Of a stretch of DNA of 64,000 bases, positions 9,124 through 19,750 are shown in pieces; the first letter of the stretch is position 1, and the number at the start of each line of letters is the position of its first letter. The notes below the pieces were generated by a model, which worked only from the letters and a program-made list of their open reading frames with translations, made no database searches and was not told the DNA's origin. Origin of the DNA: Skeletonema tropicum (taxonomy: Eukaryota > Bacillariophyta > Thalassiosirophyceae > Thalassiosirales > Thalassiosiraceae); NCBI GenBank assembly GCA_037178625.1, contig CM074132.1, positions 682,001-746,000 of the forward strand. Direction: 5' to 3'. Both the position numbers and the translations under genes were made by a program.

Positions 9124-10141
9124 CATCAAGTCGCATACGAGGCTGCAACATCCCCGCTACAAGTGTAGTCTTCATGAGCCGTATACATTTCCTTCTATAC
9201 TATCGTTGCCAACTATAATGAACCACTCGCAGCGGCTCAGGCTCACATCCACGTCGCAGCAGACATTGAGATGGTGAAAGACGGAGCTGGCTCTACGCTC
9301 AATTGGCATTCATCAAGTCGCATACGAGACTGTAACATCCCCGCTACAAGTGTAGTCTTCATGAGCCGTATACATTTCCTTCTATACTATCGTTGCCAAC
9401 TATAATGAACCACTCGCAGCGGCTCAGCTCATATTCACGTCGCTACACACATAAATGTGTCGCAAACAGCTAGCTCTACGCTCAATTGGCATTCATCAAG
9501 TCGCATACGAGACTGCAGCATCGCCGCTACAAATGTAGTCACCATGAGCCGTGTATATGTCCTTTCGTACTATCGTTGCCAACTATAATGAACCACTCGC
9601 AGCGGCTCAGGCTCATATTCACGTCGCTACACACATAAATGTGTCGCAAACAGCTAGCTCTACGCTCAATTGGCCTTCATCAAGTCGCATACGAGACTGT
9701 AACATCGTCGCTACAAGTGTAGTTACCATGAGCCGTGTATATATCCTTTCGTACTATCGTTGCCAACTATAATGAACCACTCGCAGCGGCTCAGGCTCAC
9801 ATCCACGTCGCTACACACATAAATGTGTCGCAAACAGCTAGCTCTACGCTCAATTGGCCTTCATCAAGTCGCATACGAGACTGTAACATCGTCGCTACAA
9901 GTGTAGTTACCATGAGCCGTGTATATATCCTTTCGTACTATCGTTGCCAACTATAATGAACCACTCGCAGCGGCTCAGGCTCACATCCACGTCGCTACAC
10001 ACATAAATGTGTCGCAAACAGCTAGCTCTACGCTCAATTGGCCTTCATCAAGTCGCATACGAGACTGTAACATCGTCGCTACAAGTGTAGTTACCATGAG
10101 CCGTGTATATATCCTTTCGTACTATCGTTGCCAACTATAAT
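9124..10141 (+). repeat. Tandem array, about 5.5 copies of a 184-bp unit
   Basis: Copies begin at CATCAAGTCGCATACGAG at 9124, 9311, 9494, 9678, 9862 and 10046, so spacings are 187, 183, 184, 184 and 184. The last three are nearly identical and the first is the most diverged, including a different segment at about 9260-9290. Each full unit contains the short palindrome ACACATAAATGTGT and an AGCTAGCT core. The array breaks off inside the sixth unit after CCAACTATAATG. The 73-codon ORFs in the array arise from the repeat and do not keep one frame, since 184 is not divisible by 3. Confidence 0.9.
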
Positions 10142-12491
10142 GCACCACCAGTAGCGGATATTGCTTGAATTGACGATGCTAGACGCAAAAAATGGTGTCA
10201 AAATACTGAGCTAACACGTTGCCCAAATCGATCATTATAAGGTTGCTGTGTACACTACAGATGGCATATCCGAGGTTAGAGTTGATATGTTGTCTATCCG
10301 CATGCATAGAAGAGGTTTGCTGACTAAAACGTTCACAAGCACAAATACATCACACAATATAGTCAAAATTCCTCCAATCAACTTGAGCCGGCTCACACCT
10401 CATTACTTTTATATTCAATCATCAAATTGTTCCATTCATCTCTATTGCTTTGTATCTTCTCCATCTTCTCACGCTCAGTAGTAACTTGATTGACCGTACA
10501 AGTGTATGATACCAGCCCAGTGCCGACAAGGAAAGCATACTAATCGTCCTTCCTAAAGAATCCAAGTCGACGAGCGAGGCTGTACTCGTCTGCGCCTCCG
10601 TTGATGGTGTACCAACATGACTCTCCAATCGACAGGAACAACAAAAGTTCCAATAACAAGTTTCGCGCACGCATCATCGTTTCGTTGAGCTGCATTACCG
10701 AGTTCGCGTGACCTTTTTGTATGGGATGCCCGGCTGCACTTGATGAAGCTACTATGAAAAAAGGTCACGCAAAAGCAGTATGTGGAAGCAATGGCAATGG
10801 TTCTTCTGAGCACGGTAGGGCGTATAGCTGTCTTAAATCAACAAACCCATGAGGTAGATTTTTTTGTGTACGTAGGAATCGTCCAAGAAGCGGTACCAAA
10901 GTGGCGCCAACGATCATCGAGCACATCGTCACCATGGGATTTCCGTCCGATTATCGTACTTTACTAGAGGCATGGTGTTATTATATAAAAGATATAATGC
11001 TCGGGGTATTAATATGGATATATATGAATGTATGAAGTGACTTGTTATGTACCGATTTTTACATTTGATGTAAAATAAAAGCCAATCAGTGCACATGGAT
11101 GTGTATCCTCATCTCCTCCGTGAGCAATGAACGATGGTGTTATAACAAATATTTCAGCACTATCGACACCAAACACTGTTAAAATAACGATTATACAGTT
11201 ATGCTATGAATGTGTATATCTTTTTGTTGCATAATAATTATTTTTGATGCCCACAGATCCCTGTCATTCAACACAAACACTTGTGTTTGAACACCTATCT
11301 CCTACAAGAGAATACACTTTGTGCATTACAACGATGTCAGCAGTGACCATATGCAGCTTTATCCGTCAACCATTACTTCATTGAAACCGGAGAATCATAA
11401 CAAGTCACTGACGATTCCACTCCGATCTATTCAGAGCAACGTAGCGCCATAACAACAGCCTTCTTCGGAGACAATATGTGCACTTATTCCACCCTAATTG
11501 AACTTCAAGTCACACAACTATGACTCTGTCTCTTCAATCAAATGAAATAGTTGCTGTGCCGTTGCTGTCGGATGGTGAGGTTGGATTAAACAACGAAACC
11601 ATTGCAGTTTGTTCGAGGAATGGCCATGTGTTGGGCTATGGTGATACCAAGGCTGAGTTCGCCGATGGTAGTGTAGTCAGTGAAATCGGATCTCCTTAAC
11701 AGCTCCACGGCACAAAGCGATCCTTACATATTATTGAGAGCTCTCCTGTCGTGTTTAGTTGTCTCGTCATGATCAGAGGTCGGATTAGAGCAAAGAAATG
11801 GGTGACATTTGTGTGTAATCGATGATGTGATGTGCAGCAGCAACGTGGTGCCTGACGGAGTGCTATGTCCATATGAAGTCACTAACAATGAATCACACCG
11901 ACACTAGATGTCTATATGTATAAGCGGCGGCGAGGGTTGATGGAGAGAGGCCGATTGTACCATTCATATTGAGTGGAATTGGACGATGATGCTACGATGA
12001 TGGTAATTTGCGCTGCTATAGCGGCATTTTGATTTACGTCTCCAATCTTTAATAACTAAGTTGGGTAGGCTCGGCTTTGGATTCCTTGTGTTCTAAGCTA
12101 TTCATGGACTACCATACCCAACCTACTGTGGATGTAATGGAAGAGGTGCGATTTTTTATGTTATGGCACTTTTATGGCGGAAATGGTGCCATGGCGTGGT
12201 GGATTGTCGCGGTGGTGGAACTTTTTGGTGGTGGCCAAAAACACATTTGGGGGCTCTTCTGACCTTCTCAAGTGCCGGATGGAGCTACATACTATTCCTA
12301 CCTACATAGGCAACCCCGTGGGGTCCGTGATTTAAGACAGCTATAGTTATGCAACTTCTTGGAATTTTTGGCTGCGCGAGGGCTTCTCTACTTAGCTGGG
12401 GGCACACTACAGGTCTCGCTTCAACAGAAACATTCGACGGTTGGTTGGAATAATAGAAGTTGATTGTGTCAAGGGATGTCAAATGAGTGCA
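10142..12491. other. 2.3-kb gene-poor region
   Basis: Only short, unrelated ORFs are present and no domain is recognisable. The one item of interest is the 59-codon ORF at 11520. The region lies between a tandem array and a fold-back element and looks like accumulated repeat-derived or decayed sequence. Confidence 0.4.
11520..11699 (+). CDS. Small ORF or exon fragment, 59 residues
   Basis: ATG at 11520, TAA at 11697-11699. The peptide begins MTLSLQSNEIVAVPLL and has balanced, protein-like composition with little low complexity, unlike the surrounding frames. An in-frame stop lies seven codons upstream. It could be a remnant of a longer gene. No family is recognised. Confidence 0.2.
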   Translation: MTLSLQSNEIVAVPLLSDGEVGLNNETIAVCSRNGHVLGYGDTKAEFADGSVVSEIGSP

Positions 12492-13201
12492 TTTGATGGT
12501 GTTTTGTGGTACTATTATGTACGATTATGGTACTTTAGGGTATGTAGGGGAATGTTTTCTGTTCTTCCGTCAAAACGGGTCCTCTGACTTGACCAAAAAT
12601 AATGCCCGCGTGTCGAAACCCTCACTAGCTTTCCACGCGATGACAGGAGACCACCTACCGTATACCAGCCACCTACCCGCCACCCGCGCCGCTCCATGGC
12701 AAATAACCGACAACCTCCGACAACCATGATGAACATTGCCGCTGCCGAAATAGACCAAGTTAATCGCCGACTTATCGACCGATCGATGGCTGATCGTTAC
12801 TATGGATTATTATGTAAGTGTTGAAGCCCTCGCAGCTGCCAAATCCACCGAGGAGAGGCAGAATGGCGACGATTTATAACGGCGATGTTCGGCGCTCGCC
12901 GGCCGCCGAACAGGGGTTATTGAACACCTTAATGGCCGTTTCTTCTGCATCCAAGCACGATCACATGATTGTAGTAATCCATAGTAACGTTCAGCCATCG
13001 ATCGGCCGGTAGGTCGATGATTAAATTGGTCTATTTCGGCAGCGGCGTGATTACCGTATCTAGCGGCCGCCGTGTTATTTTTTTGTCAACTCAGAGGACC
13101 CGTTTTGACGGTCGAGACCTTAGAGGTTAACTCGAAGTCTCAGCACCCTACATACACTAAAGTACATAATCATAGATACCACTTACACAAAATCACCTGT
13201 T
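12492..13201. mobile_element. Fold-back element with ~300-bp imperfect inverted arms
   Basis: The left arm (about 12492-12815) and right arm (about 12960-13201) are inverted copies. Matching blocks include GTCAAAACGGGTCCTCTGA, GCCGCTGCCGAAATAGACCA and GATCGATGGCTGA on the left and their complements on the right. The arms surround a ~145-bp centre and differ by several indels and substitutions. The inner part of both arms encodes the same short peptide (RSMADRYYGLL on the left, RSMAERYYGLL on the right), so a gene fragment may have been captured and inverted. No transposase is present and target duplications at the ends are not clear. Confidence 0.65.
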
Positions 13202-14003
13202 TCGCCCCTCCCATCATCCCAAACGATCCTCCCTGGTGCTGAGCAGAGTTAGCCGAGACCTGTACAATAGTGTGGCTGGGGGCGGACAGGCTACCGCGCA
13301 AAAAAAATGCGAATGGGAAAAAAATGAGAATACTAACAAACACTAACAAAAAGCAGCAAACAACCATGTCAGTACCTCCACTATAGCAGGCAAAAAAATT
13401 GACCTTCGACAAAAACGGCGATTGAGGATGCCAAACTGAAGTCAATCCGAATATGATTATTCCTTAATTGAACAATTTATATTTATTACTGATGGAGATA
13501 ACATAGTAGCGATTTCGTCATTTTTACCATGTAAAAATCACTAACAAAAATCGCCTCCTGACGCCATATGTCCAATGTTGCGCAACTACTGAATGGCGAA
13601 TATAGTAGTTGAAATGCTGACCAGTGGCTCTATAGAAAGCTAATAATATGGGCTGTCATATAATGGCTGGTTGATGGTGTTACAATCCTACCATGACTCT
13701 TTATCAGGCTGTGGAGTAGGTTTGTTGACATGGTTGTTGGGAGTGTGTAGTTTTGTGGGGAGTTTTGTGTGAGGTTCGCTAGTAAAAATGGTGGATTCAC
13801 GAGTTCCAACTCGGGACCTAAATGCAAATGCATTTTTTTTGCTCGGTAGCAGGAGCGGAACTTGTTGAAGATGAATCTGAAAAAAACAGCAACCCTCGTT
13901 TCACTGATGTTGTTATGTAACCTAAATAAACTTTACATACGACGTACGATACCTTCTTTAAATAATCTATCTATCTATCTACTAAAAAGAAGAAACACCA
14001 GCA
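13202..14003. other. Intergenic
   Basis: No gene is seen. There is a CTATCTATCTATCTA microsatellite at about 13967-13981, close to the stop codon of the minus-strand gene that follows. Confidence 0.3.
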
Positions 14004-15347
14004 TCACTTGTTCAGACCAGGCTTTGTAAACGGCACATAAGAATAGTACTTGGGAAGACTATCAATACGTAAATGCAACCATGCTACACCCATTCCATTC
14101 GTTGAAAACCATGTCCCAGCATAGTCATTGATACGTTCATGTTTATGTTTCAATTCACCAATTAATGTTCTTGCACTTAGCTTCCAAAATTGAGTAACTT
14201 GTTCTTGTGGTGCTTTGCGAATGAAAGATGCTAAATGCGAGTAGGTTGCGTCATTAATGCCACTTTGAGGAAGTGGTGATATGAGTGTTGCATCCTTGCC
14301 AAGATTTGGAAATGCACATACTGCTAATGGATCACGATCACCCCCTCCATCATTTTCACTGCTGCTGCACGATTGTGAAGTGAAATACTCCTCGAACGCA
14401 TGTCTGTCCGGATTACCCTCTGCAAACGCCTTCAAACTGGGTTGATTCACTAATGCAAATTCAAATGGTTTTATTGCGGAGTTAAGCCAGTTACATCCCG
14501 GTGTCTCAAATAATACCGAGTCAAATGGTGATGAGGCAATGACTTTAGATAGTTCCGCTGCTGCCTGATTCCCAATGGGGTTGCCGGAGTAGACTATTGT
14601 CATCCAAGATCTTATTGTGACTGCTTCATAGTTGTTGTCGCTTTCGTTCTTAGACGACGATGGTTGATTTCTCTTAATCACGGCAGCATATCGTTTCACA
14701 TCATCTCTACCTGAAGCTACCTCCACGTACTTGATACCGTCGACATATTTCTGAAAGTGATGAGGTAAGACTTCGGCCTTTGGTGTAAGTTCATCTCGTT
14801 TGACCTCACGATAACGGCGCATCTTATTTCGGAGGGATGGATGTTGCAGTGTTGCACCGTGTTGGACTTTTCCTGAACCAACACTGCTTGTGAGTTTTTT
14901 GTATTGTTGCTGCGGTTTTTTCTGTTGTGGCAGCTGGACTGTTCCTGAACCACTTGTGATTTTTTTGTATTGACCCTGAGGTTGCTGTTGTGGCAGCTGT
15001 TGCGAGGTCTTTGGAAGTTCCTTCTTCGTAACAACAGCAGGAATGATCTGGTTATTGTTCTGTTGAGTTGCAATAAAGTTGGGGTCACTTTGGCTAATTG
15101 CTTCTTCCAGCTCTAATGGAGATGAAGCTCCTGAAATACTCAATGATTTTCCACTCGTATCCTTGATAATGACAGTTTCACCTGGATTATTGACATTCAC
15201 TAACGTTGGCGAGGTAGCTGAAAATATCAAACGAAAAATCAGCCAGGCACAGAAGAGAGCAATAGCGATGGCTCGTTGTCCAGATGATGTCGTTACTGTT
15301 ACTGTAGACCGCGAAGATGACGGAAGTACCATGCTGCTCTTCGGCAT
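14004..15347 (-). CDS. Paralogue 3: membrane-anchored protein with DUF6940-like C-terminal domain
   Basis: A 447-residue protein from an ATG at 15345-15347; a longer frame would need a TTG start. It begins directly with the family module: Ser/Thr-rich stretch, transmembrane helix (AIAIALFCAWLIFRLIF), then ETVIIKDT and ELEEAISQ. A Gln/Lys-rich linker with a twice-repeated QYKK(I/L)TS motif follows, then RYREVKRDEL. The C-terminal ~240 residues contain WMTIVYSGNPIGNQAAAELS, FETPGCN, CAFPNLGKDA and a WLHLRIDSLPKYY ending. I recognise this as resembling DUF6940, a domain of unknown function. The two upstream paralogues lack it. This copy in turn lacks their N-terminal repeats. The single N-terminal helix suggests a type II or signal-anchored protein. 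Confidence 0.7.
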   Translation of the reverse strand: MPKSSMVLPSSSRSTVTVTTSSGQRAIAIALFCAWLIFRLIFSATSPTLVNVNNPGETVIIKDTSGKSLSISGASSPLELEEAISQSDPNFIATQQNNNQIIPAVVTKKELPKTSQQLPQQQPQGQYKKITSGSGTVQLPQQKKPQQQYKKLTSSVGSGKVQHGATLQHPSLRNKMRRYREVKRDELTPKAEVLPHHFQKYVDGIKYVEVASGRDDVKRYAAVIKRNQPSSSKNESDNNYEAVTIRSWMTIVYSGNPIGNQAAAELSKVIASSPFDSVLFETPGCNWLNSAIKPFEFALVNQPSLKAFAEGNPDRHAFEEYFTSQSCSSSENDGGGDRDPLAVCAFPNLGKDATLISPLPQSGINDATYSHLASFIRKAPQEQVTQFWKLSARTLIGELKHKHERINDYAGTWFSTNGMGVAWLHLRIDSLPKYYSYVPFTKPGLNK

Positions 15348-15459
15348 TGATAGAGAATGCTGTTGTAGAGACAAGGTGGTCTACTTGCTATAACATATCT
15401 GTAGAGAACACGAATAGAGGGCTGTACATTATGTATGGTGTCCCGCCGTCTTACGTCTT

Positions 15460-15556
15460 GTTGATGAATGCTTTTGCCAACTAACGTAGATAACCTACAT
15501 TAGTTGGCAAAAGCATTCATCAACATAATGAAAGTTGGCAAAAGCATTCATCAACA
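15460..15556. repeat. Hairpin remnant of the GTTGATGAATGC palindromic element
   Basis: GTTGATGAATGCTTTTGCCA and its reverse complement form a 24-bp stem around about 17 nt (15460-15483 with 15501-15524). A third half-arm, TTGGCAAAAGCATTCATC, follows at 15533-15556. The same sequence forms 74-bp perfect palindromes at 61626 and 62495. Here it lies about 110 bp upstream of the start of the minus-strand gene, inside its likely promoter. Confidence 0.8.
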
Positions 15557-16069
15557 CGTCTTCGTCTTCCTCTTCATATCTCAGCTTCTCATACTTCGTG
15601 TTTCGGGTTTTATTTGGAAGGATGGATGAAGCGCGCCAAAAGAAGCACCAATTCACAATTCACATATATACTACATGAATTACATTAGTACGTAGGTAGC
15701 CGTAGATACAACGTAGTGGTAAAGTATCAAGGAATCACACATAATATCACCGCTCGACCTTAGTACGACCCTCCTCAACAGCCTCAACAAATCTATCTGC
15801 TATTCTTATGCTTTATGCTTCCAACGCGAAGTGGAGTAGTAGCCAACCCATCAAACCATATGGCCAATAAAAGTTAGCGCTAATCACCCACTACTGCAAG
15901 TGCCTACTAAGCAAAACTTGTTAGCTTATTCTCTCATCCCCAAGGTTCATCCAATTTCATCTACAAAAGATCTCACGATAAAACTGCAGACTGTGTATCT
16001 TCACCTATCAACGAACCCAAGCCACACAATAGCACAAAATCCACTTCAATCTCATCTACAAGACTTCCA
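15557..16069. other. Intergenic between divergent genes
   Basis: This should hold part of the promoter of the FMN reductase gene. No gene or clear motif is seen. Confidence 0.3.
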
Positions 16070-16917
16070 ATGAAGAAGAGACTATCTAAGCTAATCATTT
16101 CGTCCTCCTGCTCATTCACATCCGTCGCTTCTGGTCTAAATATTGCACTGATAACTGGGAGTACTAGAACTGCGGGTCCACCAACAGTCCTCGGTCCGCG
16201 TGTCAACACCTTCATCCAAACCACTCTCGAAAATCGTGGTCACACCATAACACACATTGATCCCAAGCAATTCACACTGTTACAAAAACCAGCATTTGCA
16301 TATGCGCCTGGGAGAGCGCCGCAAGAATTGCAAGAGTGTCAATCGATATTGCAGCAGGCAGATGCATATGTGTGTGTCACACCGGAGTATAATCATTCGC
16401 CATCACCGGCATTAATAAACGTGTTGAATCATTTTGGTTCCTCAGTGTTTTCGTTCAAGCCTAGTGCTATTGGTAAGTGCATACCTTGTTGATGTATATG
16501 AAGTTTGGCAGGTCTGAACAGTACACATGATGTGAGTATAGGGTTGGCAACACATCCTCCTCTCACAAGCAAACTTCCTTCATCTTGCTCCACACTGTAG
16601 TTACATATTCAGCAGGTCAATGGGGAGGAACACGTGCTGGTGTAGCACTTCGGACTACCCTCAGTGAATTAGGCTGCTTACCTGTTTCAGCTATGATTCA
16701 CATCCCCAAAGCGCAGGAAGTGCTCAATCGTGATGGTAGTATTGTAGTCACGTCCGAAGAAAGTGATGAAGTAGAGCGATGGCAAAAGTATTGTTCGCGA
16801 ACATTTTCACAATTAGAATGGTGGGCTGTAGCAGCTTGCAATCATAGAGAGGTTGTTGACCCGTTTGATGAGTCTCCTGTGTTTGGAAAGGCTCCTAGTC
16901 AAAGGAATGCACCGTGA
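16070..16917 (+). CDS. NADPH-dependent FMN reductase (flavodoxin fold), two exons
   Basis: Exons 16070-16472 and 16601-16917 are joined across a 128-bp intron (GTAAGT...TAG). The splice completes ...SAIVTYSAGQWGGTR, the conserved core after the second strand of this family, and gives 239 residues in frame. Near the N-terminus ALITGSTRTAG is the FMN phosphate loop. ADAYVCVTPEYNHSPSPALIN is the typical flavin-binding PEYN motif. Members reduce FMN or quinones with NAD(P)H. The last ~9 codons (...APSQRNAP, stop) lie inside a sequence that is duplicated 5 kb away at the end of another ORF, so the natural C-terminus may have been replaced or may lie in a further exon. An open stretch after CAG at 16931 (GLPATSLHYETTKRGLYGRG) could be that exon, but no good donor is seen. 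Confidence 0.75.
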
Positions 16918-19242
16918 CTCTTGTTTCCAGGACTGCCAGCAACTTCACTTCATTATGAAACAACAAAACGCGGGTTGTATGGACGTGGAGTAAACAACAA
17001 TGTGACAAAACTTGGAAACGCTATTAATCTTCAGTATATCCGCAGATCATGTGACATCGCATAAAGTATTGATTGTGTAGGCGGCCAATCCTGACTAGCT
17101 TAACCACATACAAACGTGAACTCAACAGAATTATGTACAACCAAAAACAATCCATACTAGCTCTTATCTTCTAATGCCCATACGGACAACCATTGTTTGG
17201 CCATTCTACCTCGCCTGCAGGTCGAGGATGGTATTCGGGAAGCTTACGGCGGTCTTCCTGAATCTCACCTTGAACAAAGTTATTGTTTTGCTTGACGAAA
17301 ATGGCAGAGGCGGACTGGCGAATGCGCAATCCTACCCACTTGTCATCGGAAACATCACCAACAGTTGCATCGAGATTGACGTAGTTGTTTTCAATGTCTA
17401 CACCTTCTGAAAATCCTTGAATGTCAACACCAGCAATCAGATTCGCACTTTGAGACTTTAGATTGGTGATTGTGTTATGAGAGATCGACGATGCGTCATT
17501 GCCAGTGCTGAGCGAATCATCATATGCTGATACTGCTGCGACACTGATTCCTCGGAGATCGGCAAGCATGCGATCGGAACCATCCAAGAAAGAAGCGCCC
17601 TTGTGGAAGTCCACGCAGAGCTCAACTGGGCCCTTGCTTAGAATTTCAACGTCATCGATTGTGTTACCCTTGATGGTAAACCCTTGACAATCTTCAACAC
17701 GAAACATGATACTGCCCTTGATGACGTGGTGCATAGAGTCTCCATTACATCTAAAGCTGGGGGCAAATGAAGGGTTATTACCTTCGGCCCATTCAATCAA
17801 GCTCAAACTCACGGAATTGACTTTCGTTTGCAGGACGTTGTCGCCAAGAAGATCTTGATTGAGCGCCTTGCCAACCATAATTTGAGCATCAAGGTTAGCG
17901 TTACCAGTGTAGGTATAGGTGCCTGATGAGGTTTCGTCCATACCGATATAAACTTCATCGAGAGCGTTGTAGAACTGCATGATAGCACCACGAGCGTCGT
18001 TCTGAACTCCTCCATCAACAACTGTAGCAAGTACTTCGTTGGTAAAGCACTTGACGTTCTGTACGTTGTTGTTAAGAATTTCTACGCTATTGGAGAGGAG
18101 TGAAGCATCTGCATCTTGCATCTCGCCAAAGCCTCCTACAGCAGGTCCACTACCATGAACAAGGAACGCGTAACAGGGACCATCTATCACCTGGTTTGGA
18201 TTGTTGTAGAGCTGGTACTCATCAGGATGGGTGGCTTGATCAATGATCCCATATTTATTCACATCCTTGTAGACATTGGCGATATGCCCGACAAGTGTGT
18301 TGTAGACATCTGTAACTGACTTGACAGATCCACCAAGAGTCATTGAATAGTCAGGGTTTGTTTCCAACAAACGCTTGAGATAAGGGCGAATCTTGAGGGC
18401 AGCCGAGAAGCTTCCCAAGATAGGTACATCCTGACGATTGTTGGGAATGTTACAGTTCTTAATTTTCAATCCCTTCACGTTGTTCAAACTAACAGCACCG
18501 ACCTCAAAGTCCTTAAACGTAACACCTGAGATGAGGATGTTCTCAGTTCTCATTTCCATGGATACCATGATGAGAAGACAAGCCTACGGTTCCTGGGCCA
18601 GTAAGCTTAAAGTTTTTTGCGGGCGTAAACGTGCTTGATAACAAAGTCATGAGGACCAATTCCTGGCGTGAACGGAGCAGATGCCAGCTCAATGACTGCA
18701 AAGAAGCGCTGCATTAGTGCGTGTTCTCTACACTGTGCAATGGAGTGGCCATTGAGAGCTATAGAGACATCATCGGCTTGCACAGAGATGGCCGCAAAGA
18801 ATCCAAGCGCATACTCATTATTGTTGTACTTTGGATTTCCTTGCTCGATGGGGTCGAATGCTGCGGCAATCTCTTCATCAGAGGCGGTGTCGACGTCAAG
18901 ATTATGGGGACAAAAGACGATGTCGTCGCAGAGCCTGTGATAATCAGTTTGTTTTGATAAGATTTGTGTGGTGAGCACTCATTTAAACGAAGATACCTTA
19001 TATGCCAACCAAAGAATCCACTGCACTTACTTGTAAGACCCGGGTTGATCGATGATGAGAGTTCCTTCGGTGAAATGGTTGTTGTACAAGCACTGTGCAC
19101 CGTTTTGAGCGGCAACAGTGCCGGCGAGGAGAGCGAAGGCAAGAAGAGAGAGTTTCATTGTTCACAACTAATGCGATTTGGATGTGATAGGGAAGCACGA
19201 TTATAGCTATCGTGTGTATGGTGTTTGTTGATCTGAATTATG
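16892..19242. repeat. 2.35-kb direct duplication, unit A
   Basis: From GGCTCCTAGTCAAAGG to TGATCTGAATTATG it matches 21983-24331 at roughly 98 percent by eye. The unit carries the beta-helix gene, its ~85-bp upstream region and its downstream sequence. Both left borders cut into unrelated coding sequence (the FMN reductase here, the transposase-like ORF in unit B). Confidence 0.9.
17171..19158 (-). pseudogene. Frameshifted copy of the secreted beta-helix protein
   Basis: Exon 1 (19158-19031, signal peptide) and the 96-bp intron are intact and match the copy at 22263-24248. In exon 2 there are two one-base insertions relative to that copy. One lies near 18640 (GATAACAAAG against GAAACAAAG, read on plus) and the other near 18545 (TCTCAGTTCTC against TCTCGTTCTC). 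The two shifts do not cancel, and the frame stops soon after residue 160. The downstream 465-codon stretch stays open in a third frame. Either the copy is a recent pseudogene or the assembly has two indel errors. Read evidence would decide. Confidence 0.7.
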
Positions 19243-19614
19243 TTTCACGGTCCGGCCACTCACGTGTGGATGACATTTTCGGTACTCAAACTGTCCACGT
19301 AGGAATCTGTAGGTACACATTGTGTGATTATTTTCAAAACACACCCCTGAGCGGGAAACCCCGAACATTTTCGTGATCTCCATGTTCATGCCAGTTGGAA
19401 TATGCTGGGGGTTTCCCGATTTGGGCTTCATCTGGGGATGAATTTAGGTTGTTAATTGCATTATAGATTAGTATAGATTGACATTACGAGGATCTTTGTG
19501 TGTGAATTCGGGTCTGCTTTGTGGCAAAATGGTTTTTTCTGTTCCCGCCAAACCTTCCCGCCATTTCTTATTTATTTTTCATGCACTTCTCTGTCGTCAT
19601 TGCACATCGCAACC
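19243..19614. other. Spacer between duplication unit A and the transposase-like ORF
   Basis: It contains an inverted pair: GAGCGGGAAACCCCGAAC at about 19349 and GGGGGTTTCCCGAT at about 19409. No terminal inverted repeat that recurs beyond 22009 was found. Confidence 0.3.
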
Positions 19615-19750
19615 ATGTCGTCCTCCCACACTACCGGCCCTTCGCCTAGCCGCAACAATGGCGGCGAGAGCGAACGCGATGCACAGAATGGTTCATCAAC
19701 ACCTATGCTTCAGTCAAGGACTCAAATTGTGACCCCGGCAGCTACTGCAA

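Noticed and set aside
9124..10141. Tandem repeats as a CRISPR array or as repeated genes (73-codon ORFs)
   Set aside because: The 184-bp units are contiguous without variable spacers, and the unit length is not a multiple of 3, so the ORFs restart in each unit in shifting frames.
17171..18568. 465-codon ORF as a separate gene starting at MVSMEMRTEN
   Set aside because: It is the 3' part of the frameshifted beta-helix copy. The intact copy shows the correct frame and signal peptide.
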